From assembly GCF_934424005.1 (NCBI RefSeq), contig NZ_CAKRXI010000001.1:62001-126000 (forward strand): 64,000 nucleotides of DNA, written 5' to 3'. A program made the translations under genes and the position numbers. The DNA is from an uncultured Blautia sp. (GTDB lineage Bacteria; Bacillota; Clostridia; Lachnospirales; Lachnospiraceae). A model generated the notes under the pieces. The model was not told the origin of the DNA and did no database searches. It worked only from the letters and a program-made list of their open reading frames with translations. Below are positions 26,134 to 34,871 of the stretch, in pieces; the stretch's first letter is position 1; every line of letters begins with the position of its first letter.

Positions 26134-27663
26134 ATGGGAGATGTAATTGTTTCCATGGAACACATTACGAAAGAGTTTCCGGGTGTTAAAGCACTTGATG
26201 ATGTTAAATTTAATCTTCGTTCCGGTGAGGTTATGGCACTTCTCGGAGAGAACGGTGCAGGTAAATCAACACTGATGAAAATCTTAAGTGGTGTATATTC
26301 TCTGGATCAGGGAAGTTTGAAGATATTTGGCAAAGATTATTCATCACTTACTCCGAGTTCAGCGAGAGAGGCCGGAGTTGCAATCATTCATCAGGAACTG
26401 AATATGTGTAAGGATCTTACAGTTGCGCAGAATATGTTCCTTGGACGAGAAGAACGTAAGGGCTTCGTGTTAAATAACTCCAATATGGAAGATATCGCCA
26501 GAAAATATCTTGGAGAACTTGGAGTAGATATCAGTCCAGATGAGATTGTTGGAGAACTGCCGGTTTCCAAACAGCAGATGATCGAGATTGCGAAAGCACT
26601 TTCTATCAATGCAAAGATCCTGATCATGGATGAACCGACATCAGCACTTACATCACGTGAGATCGACGAGCTGTTTAATATTATCCGTAAGCTGAAAAGC
26701 CAGGGCTGTGGAATTGTATATATTTCACACCGTCTGGAAGAGCTTGCACATATTACAGACAGAGTTACGATCATGCGAGATGGTCACTACATAACAGAAG
26801 GTAATTTCACAGACTTTACAATGGATGAGATCATTGCCAACATGGTTGGTCGTGAGATCAAAGAGAAATTCCCTCATGTTGAGTGCGAGAAAGGCAAGAA
26901 AGTATTCGAGGTCAAGAACCTGAATGCAGGCCACCTGGTAAGAGATATCAACTTCTCACTGTATGAAGGTGAGATCGTTGGATTTGCCGGACTTATGGGT
27001 GCCGGACGTACAGAAACAACAAGAGCTATCTTCGGTGTTGATCCGAAAGAATCAGGAACACTGATCCTGGATGGTAAAGAAATTACGATCAACAATCCGA
27101 TGGATGCGATCAAAGCAGGTGTCGTACTTGCTCCGGAAGACAGAAAGAAAGATGGATTATGTACAAAACTCAGTATCCGTCATAATATTGCACTTCCAAA
27201 CCTTGACCTTATCTGTGGAAAAGGCGGGGTGATCAATACAAAAATAGAAGAAGAACTCTGTGACAAGGCTGTAGCAGACCTCACGATCAAAACTCCGAAT
27301 CTGGATGTTGATGCCGGAACCTTATCCGGTGGTAATCAGCAGAAGGTCGTTGTTGGTAAATGGCTGGCAAGGAATTCAAGAGTTGTAATTTTTGATGAAC
27401 CTACAAGAGGTATTGACGTAGGTGCCAAGGTTGAGATTTATCAGCTGATGAATCAGCTGAAAAAGCAGGGAATCGCTGTTATGTTTGTTTCCTCCGAGAT
27501 GCCGGAGGTTATGGGTGTGGCAGACAGGATCATCGTTATGTGTGATGGACGTATTACCGGTGAGGTAATGGCAAAAGAAACCACACAGAATGACATTCTG
27601 AAATATGCAACATCCTTTGAGAATAAACTTGGATCTCAAAGCCAGAACAACAAGGAGGAATAA
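26134..27663 (+). CDS. sugar ABC transporter ATPase with two NBDs (system C)
   Basis: A 509-residue RbsA-type ATPase. NBD1: Walker A GENGAGKST, signature-like LPVSKQQ, Walker B LIMDEPTSAL and switch ISHRLEE. NBD2: GLMGAGRTE, LSGGNQQK and VIFDEPTRGID. The ATG at 26134 follows an AGGGTGAAG site; the frame is open to 26077, but that region holds the promoter. It is the first gene of operon C and lies two bp before the permease. This is the intact ATPase closest to the dead homologue encoded 5.7 kb downstream in the same cluster. Confidence 0.95.
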   Translation: MGDVIVSMEHITKEFPGVKALDDVKFNLRSGEVMALLGENGAGKSTLMKILSGVYSLDQGSLKIFGKDYSSLTPSSAREAGVAIIHQELNMCKDLTVAQNMFLGREERKGFVLNNSNMEDIARKYLGELGVDISPDEIVGELPVSKQQMIEIAKALSINAKILIMDEPTSALTSREIDELFNIIRKLKSQGCGIVYISHRLEELAHITDRVTIMRDGHYITEGNFTDFTMDEIIANMVGREIKEKFPHVECEKGKKVFEVKNLNAGHLVRDINFSLYEGEIVGFAGLMGAGRTETTRAIFGVDPKESGTLILDGKEITINNPMDAIKAGVVLAPEDRKKDGLCTKLSIRHNIALPNLDLICGKGGVINTKIEEELCDKAVADLTIKTPNLDVDAGTLSGGNQQKVVVGKWLARNSRVVIFDEPTRGIDVGAKVEIYQLMNQLKKQGIAVMFVSSEMPEVMGVADRIIVMCDGRITGEVMAKETTQNDILKYATSFENKLGSQSQNNKEE

Positions 27664-27665
27664 TC

Positions 27666-28676
27666 ATGAAGAAAAAAAGCGGCTTTTCAAAAATTATGGG
27701 GGCAAAGGGTGCCGGTACGGTAGTAACAGCCTTCATAGGATTAATTATTATTTATATAGCATTTGGTATTCTGAACCCGAAGGTATTTACACTTCTGAAT
27801 ATCCAGAACCTTCTTCGTTCAATGTCTAAATACCTGCTGATCGGTATCGGACAGAGTTTTGTAATGATCACAGGAAACGTTGATCTGTCAATCGGTTCTG
27901 TTGTTGGTATGAGTGCCATGATCTCAGCAACCATGATGACAAAGGGAATGAACCCGATCGTGGCAATTATTGTAACAATTGTTCTTGCACTGGTTGTAGG
28001 TGTTGTAAACGGTTATCTGGTTGGTAAATTTAAACTTCCACCATTCATCGCAACACTGGGAACCATGTTCATCGCACGTGGTATTGCTTACATCGTAAAT
28101 AATAACAGAAACACTGACAACATTGCATCCGGAATCGGTAAAGAAGCCGGAGACAGATTCCAGAATATTTTCTACTATGGAAAGACAGCAGGAATCTTCA
28201 ATACATTCTGGATCGCACTTATTATTTTCCTTATTTTCTGGTTTTTCCTTGCAAGAACCAGATCCGGACGTCATATTTATGCAATCGGTTCTAACGTAGA
28301 TGCAGCAAGACTTTCCGGTGTAGACGTAGTTAAAACAACAATGAAAGCTTACATGGTAAGTGGTTTCTGTTCTGCAATCGTTGGATTTGTCCTTTGTGCA
28401 CAGGCTGGTATGGGTAACATGGATGCTGGTAACATGTACGAAATGTACGGTGTTGCTGCTGGTGTTATCGGTGGTGTATCCCCACTTGGTGGATCTGGTA
28501 TCCTTCTTGGAACATTTGCAGGTGCAGGTGTATGGCAGACTCTTGAAAATGGTCTGAACCTGATCCATGCACAGGTTGGTTTCCAGCGTATCATCATCGG
28601 TGTGATCGTTGTTGGAGCAGTTCTTCTTGATGTAGTTGTCCGCAGCGGTAATTTCAAAAAGAAAAAAAGTAAATAA
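27666..28676 (+). CDS. sugar ABC transporter permease (system C)
   Basis: A 336-residue RbsC-type permease, slightly longer than the others because of an insert around residues 140-175 (after IVNNNRNTDNIA). Family stretches include GQSFVMITGNVDLSIGS, KLPPFIATLGTMFIARG and IYAIGSNVDAARLSGVD. AAGGAGG precedes ATG 27666, two bases after the ATPase stop. It should pair with the ATPase upstream and the binding protein at 28783. Codon use here and in the neighbouring binding protein is biased to frequently used codons, suggesting high expression. Confidence 0.94.
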   Translation: MKKKSGFSKIMGAKGAGTVVTAFIGLIIIYIAFGILNPKVFTLLNIQNLLRSMSKYLLIGIGQSFVMITGNVDLSIGSVVGMSAMISATMMTKGMNPIVAIIVTIVLALVVGVVNGYLVGKFKLPPFIATLGTMFIARGIAYIVNNNRNTDNIASGIGKEAGDRFQNIFYYGKTAGIFNTFWIALIIFLIFWFFLARTRSGRHIYAIGSNVDAARLSGVDVVKTTMKAYMVSGFCSAIVGFVLCAQAGMGNMDAGNMYEMYGVAAGVIGGVSPLGGSGILLGTFAGAGVWQTLENGLNLIHAQVGFQRIIIGVIVVGAVLLDVVVRSGNFKKKKSK

Positions 28677-28782
28677 CTTTAAAAAGAAATAAATTTGAAT
28701 GAATCTTGATGTTACAATTTGATAAAATAACACAGGAATATAAAGCAAAGAGCTTTATAATATATTAAGGGAGGTTTATACC

Positions 28783-29790
28783 ATGAAGAAAAAAATTTTT
28801 GCAGCATTAATTTGTGCATCTATGATCGGATGCCTCGCAGCAACACCAGTATTAGCAGATGAGACTGTTAAGGCTGACGGAGATTACAAGATCGCAGTTA
28901 TCACAATGGACTCTGTAGACCAGCATTGGGTATCTCTGAAAGAGGGCGCTGAGGAAGAAGCAAAAGCTGACGATGTTACAGTTGACTTCATGGCACCGGA
29001 TGTAAAAGACGATGCAAAACAGATTGAATGTATCAACAATGCAGTAGCAGGCGGATACGATGCACTTATGGTTGCTGCTAACAGTGAAGACGCTGTTTCC
29101 GGTGCTCTTCAGGAAGCAATTGATGCAGGAATGAAACTTGTTTATGTTGACTCTCCGGCAAACGTAGAAGCAGAAGCTACATTCTCCACAGATAACAAAG
29201 CTGCTGGTAAAACAGCTGGTGAAGAAATGATCAAAGCTCTTGAAGACAAAGGCGTTAAAGACGGAAGCATTGGTATCGTAAATATCAACAACTCCACAAA
29301 TACAGCTATCCAGCGTGAAGCAGGATTCAGAGAAGCATTCGAAGGAACAGATTATGAACTTCTTGAAACACAGTTCTGTGAAGGTGATGCTGCAAAAGCT
29401 CAGACAATCGCAGAAAACTACATCACAGAGGGTGTTGTAGGTATCTATGGAACAAACGAAGGTGCATCCACAGGTGTTGGTAATGCTATCAAAGCTTCCG
29501 GAAGCGATGAAATCATCGGTGTTGGTTTTGATAAATCTGATACACTGAAAGGTCTTATCGAAGATGGATACCTTGTATGCACAATGGCTCAGAACCCGGA
29601 TCAGATGGGTAAACTTGGTGTTCAGGCTTGTATCAAAGCTCTCAATGGAGAAGATCTTGGCGGAGAAGTAACAGATACAGGTGTATCTGTACTCACAAAA
29701 GAATCTCTTGCAGAAGATGGTGCTGAAGAAACAGAAGAAGCAGCTGATGCAGATGACGCTGAAGAAGAAACAGAAGAAGCAGCTGAATAA
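28783..29790 (+). CDS. sugar-binding protein of ABC system C with acidic C-terminal tail
   Basis: A 335-residue RbsB-type binding protein. The signal peptide spans about 1-25 (ending PVLA before DETVK). A cysteine at 17 (SMIGC) is a poor lipobox because Met is at -3, so cleavage at the AxA-like site is preferred. Family strands are KIAVITMDSVDQHWVSLKEG and YDALMVAANSEDAVSGAL. The last ~25 residues are almost only Glu, Ala and Asp, a low-complexity tail that is not part of the family fold; the binding protein of system D has a similar one. GGGAGG precedes ATG 28783. A strong terminator follows. Confidence 0.93.
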   Translation: MKKKIFAALICASMIGCLAATPVLADETVKADGDYKIAVITMDSVDQHWVSLKEGAEEEAKADDVTVDFMAPDVKDDAKQIECINNAVAGGYDALMVAANSEDAVSGALQEAIDAGMKLVYVDSPANVEAEATFSTDNKAAGKTAGEEMIKALEDKGVKDGSIGIVNINNSTNTAIQREAGFREAFEGTDYELLETQFCEGDAAKAQTIAENYITEGVVGIYGTNEGASTGVGNAIKASGSDEIIGVGFDKSDTLKGLIEDGYLVCTMAQNPDQMGKLGVQACIKALNGEDLGGEVTDTGVSVLTKESLAEDGAEETEEAADADDAEEETEEAAE

Positions 29791-29825
29791 TTATCATAGC
29801 TGATTATAAGTAATAAGTGAATATA

Positions 29826-29855
29826 GGCCGTCGGAAAAAACCGACGGCCTGTTTC
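29826..29855 (+). terminator. terminator after binding protein C
   Basis: A perfect 9-bp GC-rich stem GGCCGTCGG / CCGACGGCC with an AAAAAA loop is followed by TGTTT. It lies between the transporter and the isomerase gene; the short T run may allow read-through. Confidence 0.8.
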
Positions 29856-29889
29856 AGGATTAATGAGACTTAATAAGGAGACAGAAGAC

Positions 29890-30582
29890 ATGAAAAGATC
29901 AGAAATTAACAAAGCTTTAAAAGAACTGGAAAAAATGATTGCAGATCATCAGTATTATCTTCCCAAATTTGCAAATTTCACACCGGAAGAATGGAAAACA
30001 AAAGGCCATGAGTTTGATGAGATCCGTGATAACATGCTTGGATGGGATATTACCGACTATGGCATGGGAGATTTTGATAAATATGGATTTTCCCTGTTTA
30101 CTATTCGTAATGGAAATATTAAAATGAAAGATAAATATAAGAAACCGTATGCAGAGAAATTCCTTTATCTGAAAGAAGGACAGTATGCACTGAATCATTT
30201 CCACTGGTATAAGATGGAAGACATCATCAACAGAGGCGGCGGAAATATTCTGATCCGTGTATATAATTCCCTTCCGGATGAAGAAATCGATAAAGAGGGC
30301 GATGTTACCGTACATATCGACGGAGAAGTTCAGGTCGTTCCGGCTGGTACACAGGTAAAACTGGAACCAGGTATGAGCATTACGATTATGCAGGGAATGT
30401 ATCATGACTTTGAAGTAGAACCAGGAACAGGCCCTGTACTGATTGGTGAAGTAAGCCAGTGTAATGACGACAATATTGATAACCGCTTTAATCCACCAGC
30501 AGGAAGATTTCCTGAGATCGAAGAGGATGAGCCACCATATCGTCTGCTCTGCAACGAATATCCGGAAGCTCCAGAAAAATAA
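29890..30582 (+). CDS. D-lyxose isomerase family (D-lyxose/D-mannose ketol-isomerase)
   Basis: A 230-residue cupin-type sugar isomerase interconverting D-lyxose with D-xylulose and often D-mannose with D-fructose. The metal ligands expected for the family are visible in NHFHWYKMED (His103, His105, Glu110) and MYHDFE (His172). ATG 29890 follows AAGGAG; the in-frame ATG at 29863 is just before that site and is rejected. It follows transporter C and precedes the second two-component system, so the importer may carry an aldose that needs conversion to a ketose. The precise sugar is uncertain. Confidence 0.88.
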   Translation: MKRSEINKALKELEKMIADHQYYLPKFANFTPEEWKTKGHEFDEIRDNMLGWDITDYGMGDFDKYGFSLFTIRNGNIKMKDKYKKPYAEKFLYLKEGQYALNHFHWYKMEDIINRGGGNILIRVYNSLPDEEIDKEGDVTVHIDGEVQVVPAGTQVKLEPGMSITIMQGMYHDFEVEPGTGPVLIGEVSQCNDDNIDNRFNPPAGRFPEIEEDEPPYRLLCNEYPEAPEK

Positions 30583-30598
30583 GAATGTTTGTGAGATG

Positions 30599-30627
30599 AC
30601 GCCGGAAGTATATTCCGGCGTTATTTA
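30599..30627 (+). terminator. hairpin after D-lyxose isomerase gene
   Basis: A perfect 9-bp stem ACGCCGGAA / TTCCGGCGT with a GTATA loop is followed by TATTTAA, a weak T run. It is probably a partial terminator before the regulator gene. Confidence 0.65.
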
Positions 30628-30650
30628 ATGTATGGTAGAAAGAGGTAGAT

Positions 30651-32240
30651 ATGGTCAAACTCATAGTAGCAGATGACGAAGAACGTGTATGTAGACTGAT
30701 CGTGGCACTTGGCAATTGGGAAGAACTTGGAATTAAGGTGGTTGGTACTGCTGCAAATGGAATCCAGGCACTGGAACTTATTCGTAAAGAAAAAACAGAT
30801 ATTTTAATCACAGATATCAGAATGCCGGGCCTAAACGGACTGGAACTGATCGAGAAAGTTCGGGAAATATCACCGGATATTAAAATTATGATCATCAGTG
30901 GTTATGCGAATTTTGAGTATGCCCAGAATGCACTGAAACAGGGAGTAAGTGACTATCTCCTGAAGCCGATCAACAAAGATGCACTCAATGAATCACTGGC
31001 CAAAATGGTACATCAGATAGAAACTGAGAGAAGAACAGATATGGCGTTTCAGGATATCCAGAATGAACGGCGGGAAGAACTTATCAAGCTCAGAAATATG
31101 CTCCTTCATGATCTGTGTCATGACAGATCTCTTGGACTATCGGAAGATATTCTGCGAGAGAAATATTATCTGAATGTACAGCCGGGGCTGTATCAGGTCC
31201 TTGCAATCAAGCAGGATGCCAGAGAAAACGACAGCAAAGAGGATACCATAGAACTGATCTGGTATAAGATGGAAGAAATCCTGCAAAGAGAGATCACCAA
31301 AGAATGCTATGATTTTGTAACGGCTATTGAGGGGAAATATCTCTACGGACTTATGAATTATCCTGTCAGAAACAGTGAGAAAATTCGTAAGATAGTGCGC
31401 AGCTGCTTTAATCAGATGCTTGCAAGAAATGATTATCTTGGAGAAACACAGCTTTCTCTGGGCCTTGGTTCCTCTGTTAAAGAGGCAGAGAACATTAAGG
31501 ATTCTTTTGTGCTTGCAAATCGTTCACTTGCTGAACGATTACTTGAGGGAAACAGCAAGATACTGGAGGCGGATGATTCCAATGGTGTTCTCTATGAGAA
31601 AAAACTGGTGGACAAATTCACCAGAAATCTGGGAAGTGCGCTTCAGACATTGGATGTAGAAGAAATCAGAAATACGATAAATGTTATATATAATGAAACG
31701 ATGGAGCCCCCGGGGGTTCATGGCTGGGAGATCCTTGAAATGATAAGGCAGTGTGGAAGCATTTTTATCATGAGGCTTGATATACCGGATAAGGCGGAAC
31801 TTCAGAAGGAATTTGATAACAAATGTGATAATTGTGTAACTGTAAATGCATTGTTTACCTGTCTGCTTGATTTCATGCTCACCAAAGTAAATCAGATGAT
31901 CGCACTTCGTGAAGAGGATTCTGTGAGACCGGTACGACTGGCGAAGCAGTACATCCATAACCATTATCAGGAGCAGATTACCCTGGAAGAAGTCAGTGAT
32001 TATGTAGGACTGACTCCGGCATATTTCAGTGTGATGTTTAAGAAGGAAACAGAGATTGGATTTGCCAAATATCTGATCAACGAAAGGCTTGAAGGTGCAA
32101 AGGATCTTTTGAGAGAATCTACATTGTCGGTTGCAGACATATGCAGAAAGGTTGGCTATAATGATCCGAAGCATTTTACGAGACTTTTTGAAAAAAATGT
32201 CGGTGTGAAGCCTGCTGTATACAGAAAATTGTATGGATGA
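30651..32240 (+). CDS. YesN-type response regulator with AraC DNA-binding domain
   Basis: A 529-residue regulator. The receiver domain (1-120) has DDEE at 8-11, phospho-acceptor Asp55 in TDIRMPGLNG and the Lys of LLKPINKD. A long middle region is followed by the AraC pair of helix-turn-helix motifs (about 425-525), with VGYNDPKHFTRLFEKNVG near the end. The AGAGGT ribosome site lies shortly before ATG 30651. Its kinase is encoded 61 bp downstream. It likely controls transporter C, whose promoter bears the shared 23-bp element, though direct binding is unproven. Confidence 0.93.
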   Translation: MVKLIVADDEERVCRLIVALGNWEELGIKVVGTAANGIQALELIRKEKTDILITDIRMPGLNGLELIEKVREISPDIKIMIISGYANFEYAQNALKQGVSDYLLKPINKDALNESLAKMVHQIETERRTDMAFQDIQNERREELIKLRNMLLHDLCHDRSLGLSEDILREKYYLNVQPGLYQVLAIKQDARENDSKEDTIELIWYKMEEILQREITKECYDFVTAIEGKYLYGLMNYPVRNSEKIRKIVRSCFNQMLARNDYLGETQLSLGLGSSVKEAENIKDSFVLANRSLAERLLEGNSKILEADDSNGVLYEKKLVDKFTRNLGSALQTLDVEEIRNTINVIYNETMEPPGVHGWEILEMIRQCGSIFIMRLDIPDKAELQKEFDNKCDNCVTVNALFTCLLDFMLTKVNQMIALREEDSVRPVRLAKQYIHNHYQEQITLEEVSDYVGLTPAYFSVMFKKETEIGFAKYLINERLEGAKDLLRESTLSVADICRKVGYNDPKHFTRLFEKNVGVKPAVYRKLYG

Positions 32241-32301
32241 TGAAATGACCTGGATGGATCAGGAAGACGGAAATATTTGGAATGACTGAGATGGTGATAA
32301 C

Positions 32302-33345
32302 ATGAAGAAATATAAAGAAAAATTCAGATATCTGGATGCAAGGCTGAAAATATCTTTTGTTGCGTTTTGCATTCTCGCTTTTCTGCTTGTTCTGTGTCTG
32401 GACAGGGAGTGGATCTTTCCAGAGGGATTCTGGAAGATAGCAATGATTTTTCTTCTGGTGCTGTTAGTGGGATTTACATATCTGTGGATTTGGAAACCAT
32501 ACAGAAAGCTGACCAATCAGGTGCAGCGTTTTTCAGATGGCTATATATCACTGGCAGATCTGAACGATGTAGAGGTTGCCATTTCACCGGAATTTGAACG
32601 TATGGCACGCCATATGAACAAGATCGTTACGGCGACGAGAACATTGGATATGTCGAAGCGGCAGGCACAGTACAGGGCACTGCAGAACCAGATCAATCCA
32701 CATTTCCTTTATAATACATTGGAGGGGATTCGAAGTGAGGCGATCATAGCAGGACTTGATAATCTGGCAGATATGACAGAAGCACTTGCAATCTTTTTCC
32801 GTTATACCATCAGTAAGGTAGAGAATCTTGTTACGGTTGAAGAAGAACTGGAAAACTGTGCAACGTATTTTAAGATTCAGCAGTATCGTTTTGGCAGCAG
32901 AATCCATCTGGAAATCGAACAGGATGAAGAAGACTGGGATGACATTCTTCACTGCATGATCCCGAAGCTGACTTTGCAGCCGATTCTTGAGAACAGTATC
33001 ATTCATGGAATCGAGCTCAAACTGGATGAGGGAAAAGTTACGATTTCAATATCCAGAACGAAGTCTCGTCTTCTGATCAAAGTTTCGGATGATGGCGTTG
33101 GAATGAATCGTGAGACACTGGATAAACTGAATGCAAAACTGGGATCCAAGGAAGAAGAGGTAAAAAATTATACGCAGCCGGAAAAAGGTGGCGTGGCACT
33201 TGTCAATGTAAACAATCGTATTCATCTTATTTTTGGAGAGGAATATGGGATGCATGTATATTCACTTGAAAATATGGGAACCAGTGTGGAATTATCCATT
33301 CCGGTCATTTATAATGAAAATGAACTGAAAAAGAAGGATAAATAA
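32302..33345 (+). CDS. sensor histidine kinase with almost no extracellular domain
   Basis: A 347-residue YesM/His_kinase-family protein. Two membrane helices (about 15-33 and 44-63) are separated by only about ten residues, so there is no room for a sensor domain, unlike the 595-residue kinase at 20519. The phosphoacceptor His134 lies in LQNQINPHFLYNTLEGI; the ATPase domain has PILENSIIHGIE and SDDGVGMNRE. Its stop codon overlaps the ATG of the pseudo-ATPase gene by one base. By analogy with transporter-linked kinases such as BceS, it may read the state of a partner protein. The partner may be that pseudo-ATPase or transporter C (inference). Confidence 0.9.
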   Translation: MKKYKEKFRYLDARLKISFVAFCILAFLLVLCLDREWIFPEGFWKIAMIFLLVLLVGFTYLWIWKPYRKLTNQVQRFSDGYISLADLNDVEVAISPEFERMARHMNKIVTATRTLDMSKRQAQYRALQNQINPHFLYNTLEGIRSEAIIAGLDNLADMTEALAIFFRYTISKVENLVTVEEELENCATYFKIQQYRFGSRIHLEIEQDEEDWDDILHCMIPKLTLQPILENSIIHGIELKLDEGKVTISISRTKSRLLIKVSDDGVGMNRETLDKLNAKLGSKEEEVKNYTQPEKGGVALVNVNNRIHLIFGEEYGMHVYSLENMGTSVELSIPVIYNENELKKKDK

Positions 33346-34868
33346 TGAAAAAAGAAATTCTTCGTTTGCAGGATGTTACATACAAAAAACAGAATACGAT
33401 CATTTTTCGAAATATGACTTTTAATATACTGAAGGGTGAGATAATGGGGATTATTCCGATGAATTCCTATGGGATGGATGAGCTCCTGGATGTGATTGTT
33501 AATAACCTTCCATTGTATTACGGATATGTTTATTATCAGGATAAGTGCGTAAACTCATGGAAAGAGGAGAAGCACAGTCGCAACAGAATCTGCCTGATTG
33601 ACAGTGAGACTTCGCTGGTTAATGGTCTTGATGTTCTGACCAATGTATTCACTCTTCGTACAGGATTTGGACAGGAAATATTGAATGAAAAAATGCTGGC
33701 TATGCAGCTGCAGCCATTTATTGATGAACTTGGAGTTTCTATTGATCCATTTATGTCTGTGGAAAAGCTTTCTGCCTATAAAAGAGTTATGGTAGAGCTT
33801 CTTCGAGCTATCGTAGCAGGATATCATCTTATCATTATCCGGGAGATCAGCACTGTTATCAGTGAAGATGAGCTTGAAAAACTGTTTGACACCATGCGGT
33901 ATTACACAGGTAAAGGATTTACTTTCCTTTATGTATCGTATCACTTTGAGGAAATACAGCAGGTATGTACCAGAGCAATTCTGATGTCGGAGGGAAGTAT
34001 TAATCTGATATTTGATAAAGAACAGATAAAAAAAGGGATCAGTGAAGATAATTATATTGATTATTATAATCATGTAAGCCAGCGTCTTCTGCACAGAGCA
34101 CGTGGAAATGTTCCTACAGCGGAGTCACGGAAAGAAGTTCTTTATGTACGTGATATGTCAGGTAAATACCTGGATCACTTTCAATTCAGTGTCTATAAAG
34201 GTGAATGCCTGGTAATTCAGAGCCTGGATACCAGAATGTATAATGAATTTTTGGAGATACTGGAAAAGGAAGGCGGGTTCAAAGAAGTTGACATGCTTGT
34301 CGAGGGTAAAAAAGTATCAGATTATCGGACAAGAAAAATCGCATTTATGAAAGAAGAAGCAACCCAGACAATGCTTTTTGATGACCTGACAGTACGGGAT
34401 AATATTTGCATAGGTCTTGATAGAAAAGCACCGAACATCTGGCTTAAGAAGAGAATCCAGAAATCTGTCCAGGAAGAGTATTATCGTATTTTCGGGGAAG
34501 ATATCTTTGACTGTTATATAAATGAACTGAGTGATGAACAGAAGACCAGAGTAATTTATATGCGAATTCTTCTGGAAAAACCTGAAGTGGTATTTATGGT
34601 ACAACCGTTTAAACATGCCGGTACACCACACAGGCTGCAGGTATGGGAATTACAGACACTTCTTCTTGAGAGAGGGGTTTCCATTGTGATCCTGGCGATG
34701 AATATGTCGGATTCACTGACAATTGCGGACAGGGTAATACGAATCAGCCGTGTGGACGGCAAAATGGTAACAAAAGAGTTTGCATACAGCCAGTTTGCAG
34801 AACTTCCAATGTCTCTGCCGTGGGTGGGCTTTTTTGACGAGTTGAAGAACAGCAAGGAGGAACTATAA
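33345..34868 (+). CDS. catalytically degenerate RbsA-like double ABC ATPase (pseudo-ATPase)
   Basis: A 507-residue protein with the length and segment order of RbsA-type ATPases, but almost every catalytic motif is lost. In NBD1 the Walker A position reads GIIPMNSYGMD (35-45), the Walker B region reads LIIIREIS (162-169; Asp is Arg, Pro-Thr lost), the signature reads VEKLSAYKR (139-147) and the switch reads VSYHFEE (the His position is Tyr). In NBD2 the P-loop reads GECLVIQSLDTR, the signature ELSDEQK and Walker B VVFMVQPFKHAG. The frame is uninterrupted and well expressed in style, so it is not a decaying pseudogene. It is translationally coupled to the sensor kinase and followed three bp later by a sugar kinase. 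Role unknown; a signalling or adaptor function is my inference. Confidence 0.85.
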   Translation: MKKEILRLQDVTYKKQNTIIFRNMTFNILKGEIMGIIPMNSYGMDELLDVIVNNLPLYYGYVYYQDKCVNSWKEEKHSRNRICLIDSETSLVNGLDVLTNVFTLRTGFGQEILNEKMLAMQLQPFIDELGVSIDPFMSVEKLSAYKRVMVELLRAIVAGYHLIIIREISTVISEDELEKLFDTMRYYTGKGFTFLYVSYHFEEIQQVCTRAILMSEGSINLIFDKEQIKKGISEDNYIDYYNHVSQRLLHRARGNVPTAESRKEVLYVRDMSGKYLDHFQFSVYKGECLVIQSLDTRMYNEFLEILEKEGGFKEVDMLVEGKKVSDYRTRKIAFMKEEATQTMLFDDLTVRDNICIGLDRKAPNIWLKKRIQKSVQEEYYRIFGEDIFDCYINELSDEQKTRVIYMRILLEKPEVVFMVQPFKHAGTPHRLQVWELQTLLLERGVSIVILAMNMSDSLTIADRVIRISRVDGKMVTKEFAYSQFAELPMSLPWVGFFDELKNSKEEL

Positions 34869-34871
34869 GGA

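Noticed and set aside
27924..28748. Minus-strand open frame of 274 codons
   Set aside because: Antisense to the permease of system C; rich in Cys, Thr and Asn as expected of a mirror frame.
33345..34868. Treating the degenerate ABC protein as a pseudogene
   Set aside because: The 507-codon frame is uninterrupted, has a coupled start, and the non-catalytic segments keep family-like order; this fits functional divergence better than decay.
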